Assembly: GCA_963707965.1 (NCBI GenBank)
Contig: CAVPRR010000007.1
Location: 806,001-870,000 of the forward strand
Direction: 5' to 3'
Length of the DNA: 64,000 bases
Source of the DNA: VRUE01 sp963707965
GTDB lineage: Bacteria > Actinomycetota > Thermoleophilia > Solirubrobacterales > 70-9
In this document: positions 17,025 through 25,116 of the stretch, piece by piece
Layout of the letters: every line of letters starts with the position of its first letter
How positions within the stretch are numbered: the first letter of the stretch is position 1
The notes under the pieces: model-generated
What the model was told of the DNA's origin: nothing
Seen by the model: only the letters and a program-made list of their open reading frames with translations
Database searches by the model: none
Translations under genes and position numbers: made by a program

Positions 17025-17201
17025 ATGGAGTCCATCCAGCGGGCAAGCAAGCAGCCGAAAGACGCTGCGGCTGAGGCCGAGGCGGTCCGGTTGAACCGAC
17101 TGCGTGAGGACGCACAACGCCCCATGAGCGTGAACCTGGCCGAGGGCATCTCGCTGAGCCACAAGCTGATGCGATTCGTTGGCTCCGCCCGCCTCCATTG
17201 A
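17025..17201 (+). CDS. Small hypothetical protein, upstream partner of the nucleotidyltransferase
   Basis: A 58-residue charged, helical protein from ATG 17025 (MESIQRASKQPKDAAAEAEA; later SVNLAEGISLSHKLMRFVG). Its stop TGA overlaps the TTG start of the next gene (TTGA), the usual sign of translational coupling. Size and coupling fit an antitoxin or small regulator, but no family is recognised. It lies within the tRNA-bounded mini-island. Confidence 0.55.
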   Translation: MESIQRASKQPKDAAAEAEAVRLNRLREDAQRPMSVNLAEGISLSHKLMRFVGSARLH

Positions 17202-17674
17202 CCGAACCGGCTTTCGATCAACTCCTGCGCCGACTCTCTGAAGCGGGGGTGGAGTTTGTTCTGATCGGCGGCCTTGCCGTCAACGCCTGGGGCGTCGTCC
17301 GCGGGACGAAGGACGTGGACGTCGTCGTCGCCCCTGACCCTGAGAATCTCAAGCGCGTCGCTGGGGTTGCGGTTGCCATTCACGGCCACATCCAAACCGG
17401 CGACTCATTCCTCAGCACGCCACCGTCAATCGCGGCACAGCTCGCAAGCGGAGAGCGCGTTGCGATCGAGACCCAGCTTGGCCAATTGGATGTCGTCCAA
17501 GGACTCGACGGCGTTCCGAGCTACGACGAGCTGCGTGCCGGGGCAACCGAGGCAGATGTTCTCGGCATCAGAGTCTTCGTTTGTTCGTTCGAGGATCTGA
17601 AGGCGATGAAGCGGGCGGCAGGAAGGACGCGCGATCAGGCCGACCTAGAGGACCTCGATGCGACGGGCCATTAG
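17198..17674 (+). CDS. Nucleotidyltransferase-fold protein (AbiEii/MNT-like)
   Basis: A 158-residue protein with the polymerase-beta-like signature: FVLIGGLAVNAWGVVRGTKD followed by VDVVV, where the Gly-Gly and the DVDV carboxylates fit the nucleotide and metal site. The later VCSFEDLKAMKRAAGRTRDQ and DLEDL matches the conserved C-terminal part of this group, including D-Q and K residues often conserved in DUF6036/AbiEii-like proteins. Such proteins are common as the toxin half of two-gene modules. It starts with TTG overlapping the preceding stop. Base composition looks less GC-rich than the neighbours. Confidence 0.7.
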   Translation: MTEPAFDQLLRRLSEAGVEFVLIGGLAVNAWGVVRGTKDVDVVVAPDPENLKRVAGVAVAIHGHIQTGDSFLSTPPSIAAQLASGERVAIETQLGQLDVVQGLDGVPSYDELRAGATEADVLGIRVFVCSFEDLKAMKRAAGRTRDQADLEDLDATGH

Positions 17675-17694
17675 CTCTACGATTGGCCAAACCG

Positions 17695-17768
17695 GCCCCG
17701 ATAGCTCAGCCGGATAGAGCGATCCCCTCCTAAGGGATAGGTCGCAGGTTCGAATCCTGCTCGGGGCG
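17695..17768 (+). tRNA. tRNA-Arg (anticodon CCT)
   Basis: Full cloverleaf: acceptor GCCCCGA pairs with TCGGGGC; D stem GCTC/GAGC; anticodon stem ATCCC/GGGAT around the loop CTCCTAA, giving anticodon CCT; T arm GCAGG-TTCGAAT-CCTGC. CCA is not encoded. It reads AGG codons. A broken 5' copy lies 865 bases upstream. Confidence 0.95.
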
Positions 17769-17803
17769 TTGCCCATTGCCGTGGGCATGGGAGAATCGAT
17801 CAG

Positions 17804-18256
17804 ATGAGGGATCTGATGCTCGCGGTGTCGGAAGAGCCGGTCGTCCACCTGACCGCGCAGACGCGGATCATCGCGGCCGGGCTCGCGATCGCGTTCATGA
17901 TCTTCATCCTCGAGCTGATCCGCCGCGACCGCCTCCAGGAGCGCTACAGCGTCGTCTGGTTCGTCGCCGGGGTGGGGATGCTGGCGGGAGCGGCCTTCCC
18001 CGGCCTGCTCGAAGTCGCCGCCAAGCTGATGGGCGTCCGCGACACCAATGTGGCGCTCTTCTCGATCATCCTCCTCCTGCTGCTGGGCCTGGCGCTCAAC
18101 TTCAGCGTGATCATGTCCCGCCAGGCCGCTCAGATCACCCGCCTCGCCCAGGAACGGGCCCTGGACAGCGCACGGGAGGAGACCGAGGACCAGCGAGACG
18201 GGAGACCCGAAGCCTCGATTGCCGAGAGCACCCCGATCGAGGGGGACGGCGCTTAG
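17804..18256 (+). CDS. DUF2304 family membrane protein
   Basis: A 150-residue protein with three membrane helices (IIAAGLAIAFMIFILELI; SVVWFVAGVGMLAGAAF; ALFSIILLLLLGLALNFSVI) and the family hallmark RRDRLQERYSVVWF between helices 1 and 2. A charged cytoplasmic coiled-coil tail follows (ITRLAQERALDSAREETED). In many actinobacteria DUF2304 genes sit by glycosyltransferases, but there is none adjacent here. Exact role unknown. Confidence 0.8.
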   Translation: MRDLMLAVSEEPVVHLTAQTRIIAAGLAIAFMIFILELIRRDRLQERYSVVWFVAGVGMLAGAAFPGLLEVAAKLMGVRDTNVALFSIILLLLLGLALNFSVIMSRQAAQITRLAQERALDSAREETEDQRDGRPEASIAESTPIEGDGA

Positions 18257-18306
18257 TTTCCTGAGTCAGAATTTGGCGGCCGTCTCGCGGCGCCTGGACG
18301 CGCCTC

Positions 18307-18335
18307 AGCCCGCCCGCGCCTGAGCCCGCCCGCGC
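18307..18335. repeat. 13-bp direct repeat between DUF2304 and pyrE
   Basis: AGCCCGCCCGCGC is present twice at 16-bp spacing (18307 and 18323) in the 111-base gap between convergent genes. Confidence 0.6.
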
Positions 18336-18367
18336 AAAGGCCAGGAACGGTCGGGCCGCGCTGGCGG

Positions 18368-18934
18368 TCAGAGTCGGTCGGGGCGCTCGGGGTACAGCTC
18401 GTCGATGGTCACCAGGGCGCGGTAGGGCGCTTCTGCCGCGGCTTCGATCGCCTCGGCACCCCCGGCAAGGCGGTCGACGACGGCGAGCACGGAGGCGATC
18501 TCGAGGCCCTGCTCGCGGATGCGCTCGATGGCGCTCACCGTGGACCCTCCGGTCGTCACCGTGTCCTCGACGACGAGGCAGCGGTCACCCGGCTCCACCG
18601 GGCCCTCGACCCATCGCTGCAGGCCGTGCTCCTTGCGCTCCTTGCGCACGAAGAAGCCGATCAAGCCGGCACCACCGGGAACCGCAATCGCCGCGCAGGC
18701 CAGCGGAATCGCCGCCATGACCGGACCCCCCACGGCCGCGGCGCCGGCCTCGACTGCCGCCGCGGCGATCAGCTCGCCGGCGGCCCGGAAGCCGACCGGG
18801 CGCAGGAGCGCCCGCCGCGCATCGACGTAGTACTCCGCCTTTGCCCCGCTCGACAGGGTGACCTCGCCGATGATCAGCGAGTGCTCGCGCAGTTCGGCGA
18901 GCAGCGTCCGCTTGGCGGCGTCGAGATCGGGCAC
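18368..18934 (-). CDS. pyrE: Orotate phosphoribosyltransferase
   Basis: Converts orotate and PRPP to orotidine 5'-phosphate in pyrimidine synthesis. The 188-residue protein has the SGAKAEYYVDARRALL box, VGGPVMAAIPLACA, FFVRKERKEHGLQRWVEG, and the PRPP-binding motif CLVVEDTVTTGGSTV. Length is at the short end of normal for PyrE. It is followed 24 bases upstream on the same strand by an epimerase gene. Confidence 0.92.
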   Translation of the reverse strand: MPDLDAAKRTLLAELREHSLIIGEVTLSSGAKAEYYVDARRALLRPVGFRAAGELIAAAAVEAGAAAVGGPVMAAIPLACAAIAVPGGAGLIGFFVRKERKEHGLQRWVEGPVEPGDRCLVVEDTVTTGGSTVSAIERIREQGLEIASVLAVVDRLAGGAEAIEAAAEAPYRALVTIDELYPERPDRL

Positions 18935-18958
18935 GGCGCCAATCCTATGACCGGCGGT

Positions 18959-19888
18959 CTACTCCAGCGCCTCGTGGAACCCCTGGCGCCAGCTCGGATA
19001 GCGGGGCTGCCAGCCGAGCTCGCGCTTCGCCTTGGCGTTGGAGGCGCCGCGGACGTTGACGCCGAATTCGACCGCCATCCGGCCGCCGGCCAGGCGGGCC
19101 AGCCAGGTCGGAACGTGCCGGGGCGGCTTGGCGCCGATCGCCGCCGCGTAGACGGGCAGCCACTCGCGGCCGGGCGCGGGCTCGTCGTCGGCCACGTTGT
19201 AGATCCCGGGGGGCCCGTGGTCGAGCGCAGCAACCGTCGCGGCCGCCGCGTCCTCGACATGCAGAAAGGAGGCCGTGCCGGTGCCGGGCCCTGTGATCGG
19301 CACCATCCGTTTCGAGACCTGCCGGTAGATCGAGCCGCCCGGGCCGTAGTAGGTGCCCGGGCCGTAGAACTGGCCGTAGCGCAGGACCAGCCCCTCGATC
19401 CCCTCCGCGAGCACTTCGCGCTCGTGCCCCAGCACCGCCCCCACGGCATGGCGGAACGGAAGCGGCGCATCCTCGTAGGGGCGCGCCTCCTCGTCCTTGA
19501 CCCAGTCGCCTTCGGGCGCGTAGAGGAAGGCGATGCTCTGCGTGACGTAGCGGCGCGCGCCGCTCGCCAGCGCCGCCTTCATCAGGTTCTCGCCGCCCTC
19601 CTTCCGCACGCGGTTGGTGGGCCCGTAGTCGACCTTGCGCGGATTGAAGTCCTCCGGCAGGCTGGTCAGCTGGTTGATGACGACCTCCGGCACAGCGTCC
19701 CTGACAGCAGCTTCGAGGGCCGGCCTGTCGAAGACGTCGCAGACGATCGCCGTCGCGCCTGCGGCGCGGATCTCCTCGGCCCGCTCCTCGCGCCGCGTCG
19801 TCCCCGTAACGCTGTGGCCAGCGGCGACCAGCTGCCGCACCAGCGGCCTGCCGATCGCCCCGCCGGCGCCTGCCACGAACACCCTCAT
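18959..19888 (-). CDS. NAD(P)-dependent epimerase/reductase (atypical SDR)
   Basis: A 309-residue Rossmann protein: VFVAGAGGAIGRPLVRQLVA at the N-terminus gives the dinucleotide-binding GxxGxxG, then TGTTRRE, and QLTSLPEDFNP. No clear YxxxK catalytic pair is visible; the region around VLRYGQFYGPGTYY is typical of extended SDR proteins. The C-terminal part (NVRGASNAKAKRELGWQPRY) is the usual epimerase tail. Substrate unknown; nucleotide-sugar or small-molecule reductase are possible. Confidence 0.85.
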   Translation of the reverse strand: MRVFVAGAGGAIGRPLVRQLVAAGHSVTGTTRREERAEEIRAAGATAIVCDVFDRPALEAAVRDAVPEVVINQLTSLPEDFNPRKVDYGPTNRVRKEGGENLMKAALASGARRYVTQSIAFLYAPEGDWVKDEEARPYEDAPLPFRHAVGAVLGHEREVLAEGIEGLVLRYGQFYGPGTYYGPGGSIYRQVSKRMVPITGPGTGTASFLHVEDAAAATVAALDHGPPGIYNVADDEPAPGREWLPVYAAAIGAKPPRHVPTWLARLAGGRMAVEFGVNVRGASNAKAKRELGWQPRYPSWRQGFHEALE

Positions 19889-19967
19889 CGCATGGCCCTC
19901 CTCTCAGTCGATCGGCCGAAGATACCCGCACGCGGTGGCGGATTGGGCCACCCGCTGCGAAGCGGCG

Positions 19968-20357
19968 TCATCCTGACCCATCCAGCCGTTCCGACACGCG
20001 CGCCAGCCAGGCGGAGACGGCGGCGCCGAGGGCGATCAGCAGGCTGTCGGCCCAGCCGCGGCCCTCGCTGCGCGCCTCGCCGGTGTCAAAGAGATGGTTG
20101 ATCGCGTGAAGGCCATACCAAAGCGCCCCCAGCCACAGCAGCGGAGCCCGCCAGCCTGGCCGCACCACCGCGATCGCCAGGGCGATGCCGAAGGCGAGGA
20201 TGAAGGCGCCGACGTCGCCGACGTAGTGCGAGTTCTCGAGGCCGTAGTGCCCGATCTCGTCGAAGAAGGTGTCCGGCGCGAGCAGGGCCAGCGCTCCCGT
20301 GGCGATGTGGTAGGCGGCAACGAGGGCCAGGATCCCCCTCAGGACTCGCTCGGTCAT
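19968..20357 (-). CDS. Small integral membrane protein
   Basis: A 129-residue protein with four predicted helices: ILALVAAYHIATGALALLA, GAFILAFGIALAIAVV, APLLWLGALWYGLHAINHL and SLLIALGAAVSAWLA. Between helices it has DTFFDEIGHYGLENSHYVGD, a loop seen in small conserved actinobacterial membrane proteins. No function can be assigned. Confidence 0.7.
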   Translation of the reverse strand: MTERVLRGILALVAAYHIATGALALLAPDTFFDEIGHYGLENSHYVGDVGAFILAFGIALAIAVVRPGWRAPLLWLGALWYGLHAINHLFDTGEARSEGRGWADSLLIALGAAVSAWLARVSERLDGSG

Positions 20358-20417
20358 CTGGGTTTCCCACCCCCGCGCGGCCGGCCGCGCAACCGTCCCC
20401 TGGCGCGAGCGTCCATC

Positions 20418-21416
20418 TCAGAAGACGAAGATGCTCTCGCCGAAGTCGATCCGCTCGTAGATCTCCGGCTGGTCGGCTATGAAGGTGCGGATGCAGCCGT
20501 GGCTGGCGGGGTAGTCGGGGACCGATTCGTAGCCGTGCACGGCGTAGCCGCCGTAGAAGTAGAACGAGTAGTACATGCCGTGCGAGTTGTAGCCCGGTTC
20601 CTGCCTGATGAAGGTGAAGTGGCCGGTGACCGTCGGGGTCGAGGACTTGCCCGACGAGATCGGATAGACCGCCGTTGGCCTGTCCCCGTCTGCGAAGACG
20701 AGAACCTGCTTTGAGAGGGGCACCTCGACGTGCGTGCCGGAACCGGGGTGACGCACCCGGTAGCCGCCGCCCCCGGCAAAGATCCGCTTCACGAGGCCGC
20801 TCCCGGACCGGTAGCTGGGCGTCAACCCGTTCAGCTTGCGGTAGGCGAGCACGCCGCGGGCGGTCTTATCGCCGAAGCACCGGCCGCTGTTCGCGATGTA
20901 GCCGAGCTTCCGCATCGCCCTCTTGAACCCGACCACGACATCGCCGCACTGGCCCTGATGCAGGGCGGGGAAGCTGACGCGCCAGCTCTTGCGCACCGTG
21001 CTGTCGCCCCCGAGCAGAGCGGTCGGTGCGTGGCGGGCGCTGGCTGCATACTTGCCCGCCTCGCGAATGCGGATCCGCGCGCGGAAGACGCCGCTGTCGC
21101 CGCTGCCCCTGTGCACCCTGACCGTCTTGCGGACCAGCCGGTGGCCGTTGAGATAGAAGGTGACCTGGACCTTCTGCCGCGGCTCGAACGGGCGCAGCGA
21201 ACCGATCACCGGAACGGTGCCGTAGATGCGCGCCCGCCCCCCGTGCAGGTGGCCGATCCTGATCTTCGCCGTCGCCTTCGGCGGCGCTTCGGCCCGCGGC
21301 GCCTCGCCGGCAGCGCCTCCGCCATTGGGCGGGTGCGTGGCGCCCGCCGCAGTGGCTCCGGCAGGCAGCGACAGGACGGCGACTAGGGCAGCGGCACAGG
21401 CGAGACGGCGGCTCAT
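20418..21416 (-). CDS. Secreted L,D-transpeptidase (YkuD domain) with peptidoglycan-binding domain
   Basis: Makes 3-3 peptidoglycan cross-links or attaches proteins to the wall. The 332-residue protein starts at ATG 21416 with a signal peptide (MSRRLACAAALVAVLSLPAG). A beta-rich region and a PG-binding-like segment (VGFKRAMRKLGYIANSGRC, then RKLNGL) precede the YkuD domain at the C-terminus, where the catalytic motif YPASHGCIRT follows YAVHGYESV. The frame upstream of 21416 is open but has no signal character. Confidence 0.88.
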   Translation of the reverse strand: MSRRLACAAALVAVLSLPAGATAAGATHPPNGGGAAGEAPRAEAPPKATAKIRIGHLHGGRARIYGTVPVIGSLRPFEPRQKVQVTFYLNGHRLVRKTVRVHRGSGDSGVFRARIRIREAGKYAASARHAPTALLGGDSTVRKSWRVSFPALHQGQCGDVVVGFKRAMRKLGYIANSGRCFGDKTARGVLAYRKLNGLTPSYRSGSGLVKRIFAGGGGYRVRHPGSGTHVEVPLSKQVLVFADGDRPTAVYPISSGKSSTPTVTGHFTFIRQEPGYNSHGMYYSFYFYGGYAVHGYESVPDYPASHGCIRTFIADQPEIYERIDFGESIFVF

Positions 21417-21552
21417 GGAGGATGGGATTCTGGCGGATCGCCCGGTTGGCCTGTTCGTCACGGCTCTGTGAGGGCCCCGCGATCTTCCCGGCTTGGTTGT
21501 CAAGCGCATGCGTCGCCCAGGGAACGGCTCGCCTTCGACGGGCCGTTTCCCT

Positions 21553-21588
21553 ACTTCGCCCCTACTGCCCACTTCGCCCCTACTGCCC
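21553..21588. repeat. 18-bp tandem duplication containing the CPBP stop codon
   Basis: ACTTCGCCCCTACTGCCC is repeated directly at 21553-21570 and 21571-21588. On the minus strand the unit reads GGGCAGTAGGGGCGAAGT and includes the TAG stop (21580-21582) of the CPBP gene. Confidence 0.9.
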
Positions 21589-22287
21589 GAGCAGGGCCAC
21601 GGAGTTGTTGAGCATGTGAAGGAGGATGCCCGGAACGATCGATCCGGTCTTCTCGTAGAGCAGCGCGAGGATGAAGCCGAAGGCGATCAGCGGCGGGACG
21701 GCGCTGATCCCCGTAATCGCGTGGAGAGCACCGAAGATGGCGGCGCTGGCCAGCGCCGCCGCGACCGTCGGCAACCGCCGCCGGAAGCCGCCGAACACCA
21801 TCCCCCGGAAGCAGACCTCCTCGCTGACCGGCGCAGCGATGACGATCAGCAGGACCTGGACGGGAAGCGTCCCGAACCCCTCCGCGATGTCTTCCTGGTG
21901 GGGCGCTCCGAACAGCGCCGTGTAGGCCGTGGCGAAGAGCAGATAGGCGCCCACGGCCGCCGCCATCCACTTCAGGGCCGACGGCCGGAAGCCCCGCACA
22001 CCCAGCCGCCGCAGCGCCTCCCCCGCCGAGGACGCCCCCCAACGCGCGGCCATCGCCATCGGCACCAGCAGGAAACCCAGAGCCGTCGCCACCTGTACGG
22101 CGACGTTGGCCCCGGTGCTCAGCTCCCCCTCGGCGGGATTGTCGACGATCAGGGCTGGGATTCCCAGGACGATCCCAACTCCAATCGCCCCCAGCATGCC
22201 GAGGACGGCGGCGCCGGGGCCCCAATTGGAGTAGGGAAAGGACGCCGGCCGCTCCTCCCGGCGACTTGTGCCTTCTCGCCAATCCAT
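21580..22287 (-). CDS. CPBP family intramembrane metalloprotease
   Basis: A 235-residue membrane protein (Abi/CAAX protease-like). Motif 1 EEVCFRGMVFGGFRRRL supplies the paired Glu and Arg, and motif 2 AIFGALHAITG gives the His, within six to eight hydrophobic segments. The final helix ends ILLHMLNNSVALLG. These proteases cleave within membranes or confer resistance functions; the substrate is unknown. Its stop codon is within a tandem 18-bp duplication. Confidence 0.85.
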   Translation of the reverse strand: MDWREGTSRREERPASFPYSNWGPGAAVLGMLGAIGVGIVLGIPALIVDNPAEGELSTGANVAVQVATALGFLLVPMAMAARWGASSAGEALRRLGVRGFRPSALKWMAAAVGAYLLFATAYTALFGAPHQEDIAEGFGTLPVQVLLIVIAAPVSEEVCFRGMVFGGFRRRLPTVAAALASAAIFGALHAITGISAVPPLIAFGFILALLYEKTGSIVPGILLHMLNNSVALLGQ

Positions 22288-22368
22288 CAGCGGGTATCCG
22301 CCTGCACTCCACCGAAAAAGTTGAGCCGGGCGGGGCAGCCGGCGTCCCTCACGGCTAAGTTGCAGTCC

Positions 22369-22788
22369 ATGACGCCGGCAGTCTCACAGGTCTCGCGGTC
22401 CACCAAGACCCGGCTGCGAATTCTGCGCCGCCTGGCCATCCTCGTCGTCTTCCTGGTCGTCGCCGCCCTCGTCCTCAGCCAGTTCACCGAACTGAAGCGA
22501 CTGGCGGCGGGGATCCTTGCCTCGACGGCCGTGCTCGGCCTGATCGTCGGCTTCGCCGCCCAGCACACGATCGGCAACATGATCGCCGGCGTTCAGCTCG
22601 CGGTCTCCCAGCCGATCAGGATCGGCGACCGGATCGCCTTCGAGGAGGTGAGCGGACGGGTCATCGACATCACCCTCTCCTACACCTACGTCGATCCCGG
22701 CGACTCCAGCACGATCGTCATCCCCAACCAGATGCTCGTGGACGGCATCGTGCACAACCTCTCGACCGGCGACACGCAGGGTGGCTGA
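22369..22788 (+). CDS. Short MscS-family mechanosensitive channel
   Basis: A 139-residue protein with two hydrophobic segments, LAILVVFLVVAALVLSQF and the pore-lining LAAGILASTAVLGLIVGFAA, followed by the MscS beta domain (QHTIGNMIAGVQLAVSQPIR, IGDRIAFEEVSGRVIDI, TIVIPNQMLVDGIVHN). The usual C-terminal alpha/beta domain is missing, so it is about half the length of MscS. ATG 22369 is chosen as the first start before the helix. It is divergent from the CPBP gene. Confidence 0.85.
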   Translation: MTPAVSQVSRSTKTRLRILRRLAILVVFLVVAALVLSQFTELKRLAAGILASTAVLGLIVGFAAQHTIGNMIAGVQLAVSQPIRIGDRIAFEEVSGRVIDITLSYTYVDPGDSSTIVIPNQMLVDGIVHNLSTGDTQGG

Positions 22789-22839
22789 TTCCGCACCAGG
22801 GTGGCAATCTCACCCAGGGGCCTGGGTACCCTTTTCCCG

Positions 22840-25044
22840 ATGACGCAGCGCAATCGCCGACGTCACCGGCACCGTGACAGAGCCGCCAGCAAGCTGCTGT
22901 TCGTCCTCGGTGGCGCCCTCGCCGTCGGCGCCGTCGGCGCCGTCCTGGTCGCCTCCTGGGTGATCAGCGTCGCCGCCGACGCGCCGCCGCTCTCCGCCTG
23001 CCGGCCAATCGATAAGGGAGGCAACTCGGTCCTGATCGCCGGCGATGGAAGCCGCCTCGGGTACATCGCCTCCGACGAGGCCCGCACGCCGGTGGCGACG
23101 AACCGCATCCCGGCCGACATGAAGTACGCGACGGTGGCGATCGAGGACCAGCGCTTCTTCGAGCACAACGGCGTCGACTACGAGGGCGGTCTCCGCGCCC
23201 TGGTCGAGAACCTCAAGGCCGGGAAGATCGTCCAGGGGGGATCGACGATCACGATGCAGTTGATGCGCAACCTCTGCATCTCAGACCCGAAGCGGAACCT
23301 CGAGCGAAAGATCCAGGAGGCCGAGCTGGCGCTGGAGTACGAGAAGAAGTACTCCAAGCAGGACATCATCGGCAAGTACCTGAACAGCGCCTCCTACGGG
23401 ACGATCAACGGGGCAACGGCCGTGGGCGTGCAGGCGGCGGCCCGGATCTACTTCTCCCGCCCGGTCTGGAAGCTCACCCTCGAGCAGGCCGCCCTGCTGG
23501 CGGGCCTGCCGCAGGCCCCCTCGGACTACAACCCGATCCTCAACCCGAGCGGTGCCCTGGCACGTCGAAACGAGGTGCTCTCGGTGATGGCCAAGCTCGG
23601 CTACATCACGCACCGACGCGCGCTGCAGGGGGAGCAGCGCGGCCTCGGTCTGAAGCTCTCCGACACCTACTTCACCCGCCGCCAGCCCTACTTCTTCGAC
23701 TACGTCGAGAACAAGCTGATCGAGCGCTATGGGGTGAACACCGTGCGCAAGGGGGGGCTGCGCGTCTACACGACCGTCGACCCGAATCTGCAGGAAGTCG
23801 GGTTGGAAGCGATGCACTCGACCCTCCCCTACTCGACCGACCCCGCCTCCGCCCTGGTCTCGATCGACCCAGAGACCGGTTACATCAAGGCGATGGTCTC
23901 GAGCTCCAGCTACGAACAGAGCAAGTTCAGCCTCGCCGTTCAGGGCCACCGCCAGCCGGGATCGACCTTCAAGACCTTCGTGCTGACCACCGCGATCAAG
24001 CAGGGAATCGACCCCTACTCCACCTACTACACCTCGAAACCGCTGAACCTGAACCTGCCCGAATGGGGGCATTGGGAAGTGCACACAGCGGACGAGGGCT
24101 ACCAGGGAACGATCAACCTCCAGCAGGCGACGGTTGCCTCCGACAACACCGTGTTCGCCCAGCTCGACCTCGACGTCGGGCCCGAGAACGTCGCCACGAC
24201 CGCGAAGTCGATGGGGATCACGACGCCGCTGGACGGGATCCCCGCCGAGGGCATCGGCGGACTGCGAATCGGCGTTTCGCCGCTGGAGATGGCGGATGCC
24301 TACGCAACCCTCGCCTCAGGCGGAATCCACCGCAGCCCGATCGCGGTCCGCCGCGTCGTCTTCCCGGGCGGGCGGGTCGACCGCCCCGAACACGCCGACC
24401 CCAAGCGCGTCGTCCCCGAACCGGTCGCCTACGAGGTGACCCGCCTGCTGCACGACAACATCACGGGCGGCACCGGCACCGCCGCCTACACCGGCTGCCC
24501 GGGCCAGGCGGGGAAGACGGGGACCACCGACAACTACACCGACGCCTGGTTCGCGGGCTTCCAACCGAACCTCGCGACCGCCGTCTGGGTCGGCTACCCG
24601 CAGTCCAACGAAATCGAGATGACGAGCGTGCACGGCACCACCGTCTTCGGCGGCACCTTCCCGGCCATGATCTGGAACTCCCTGTACGCCAACGGGGAAG
24701 TCCCCTGCGAGGAATTCAGCCAACCTGCGACGCAGGTCAGCTGGGCACCCTTCTTCGGCCGGTTCACCCAGTCCGGCCCGAGCAGCGGAGGTTCCTTCGA
24801 GGGGGAAGGGGGCAAGTCAGCCAAGAAGAAGGGGCAGGAAGCGACCGGCGGCTACAACCCCGACGCCTACGCACCGGGTGTCGGTCAGAAGCCGACGCCC
24901 GCTCCGCCGCCCCCGCCGGCCGCGAATCCTCCGCCAACCCCGCCTCCCGAACCAGCGGGCGAAGAAACCGGCAACTCGGGCGAGGGAGGCGGCAACGCCG
25001 GCCTCGGCAACGGCCAGGCCACCGGCGGAGTCGGGAGCGGTTAG
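22840..25044 (+). CDS. Class A penicillin-binding protein (transglycosylase/transpeptidase)
   Basis: A bifunctional peptidoglycan synthase of about 734 residues. A basic N-terminus and one membrane anchor (LLFVLGGALAVGAVGAVLVA) precede the GT51 domain: the catalytic Glu in IEDQRFFEHNGVD near residue 102, QGGSTITMQLMRNL, and RKIQEAELALEYEKKYSK. The transpeptidase domain has SxxK in PGSTFKTF (Ser about 375), SDN (about 434) and KTGT at 559-562. A Pro/Gly-rich tail of about 100 residues ends the protein. Start 22840 is preferred over an upstream in-frame start because it precedes the basic region. Confidence 0.93.
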   Translation: MTQRNRRRHRHRDRAASKLLFVLGGALAVGAVGAVLVASWVISVAADAPPLSACRPIDKGGNSVLIAGDGSRLGYIASDEARTPVATNRIPADMKYATVAIEDQRFFEHNGVDYEGGLRALVENLKAGKIVQGGSTITMQLMRNLCISDPKRNLERKIQEAELALEYEKKYSKQDIIGKYLNSASYGTINGATAVGVQAAARIYFSRPVWKLTLEQAALLAGLPQAPSDYNPILNPSGALARRNEVLSVMAKLGYITHRRALQGEQRGLGLKLSDTYFTRRQPYFFDYVENKLIERYGVNTVRKGGLRVYTTVDPNLQEVGLEAMHSTLPYSTDPASALVSIDPETGYIKAMVSSSSYEQSKFSLAVQGHRQPGSTFKTFVLTTAIKQGIDPYSTYYTSKPLNLNLPEWGHWEVHTADEGYQGTINLQQATVASDNTVFAQLDLDVGPENVATTAKSMGITTPLDGIPAEGIGGLRIGVSPLEMADAYATLASGGIHRSPIAVRRVVFPGGRVDRPEHADPKRVVPEPVAYEVTRLLHDNITGGTGTAAYTGCPGQAGKTGTTDNYTDAWFAGFQPNLATAVWVGYPQSNEIEMTSVHGTTVFGGTFPAMIWNSLYANGEVPCEEFSQPATQVSWAPFFGRFTQSGPSSGGSFEGEGGKSAKKKGQEATGGYNPDAYAPGVGQKPTPAPPPPPAANPPPTPPPEPAGEETGNSGEGGGNAGLGNGQATGGVGSG

Positions 25045-25116
25045 TGACCTGCAGCGCGGCATCCTGGACGGGGCGCCGCTGAACTGGAGGGGGCACCGCT
25101 GAATGTCGATCCGGGA

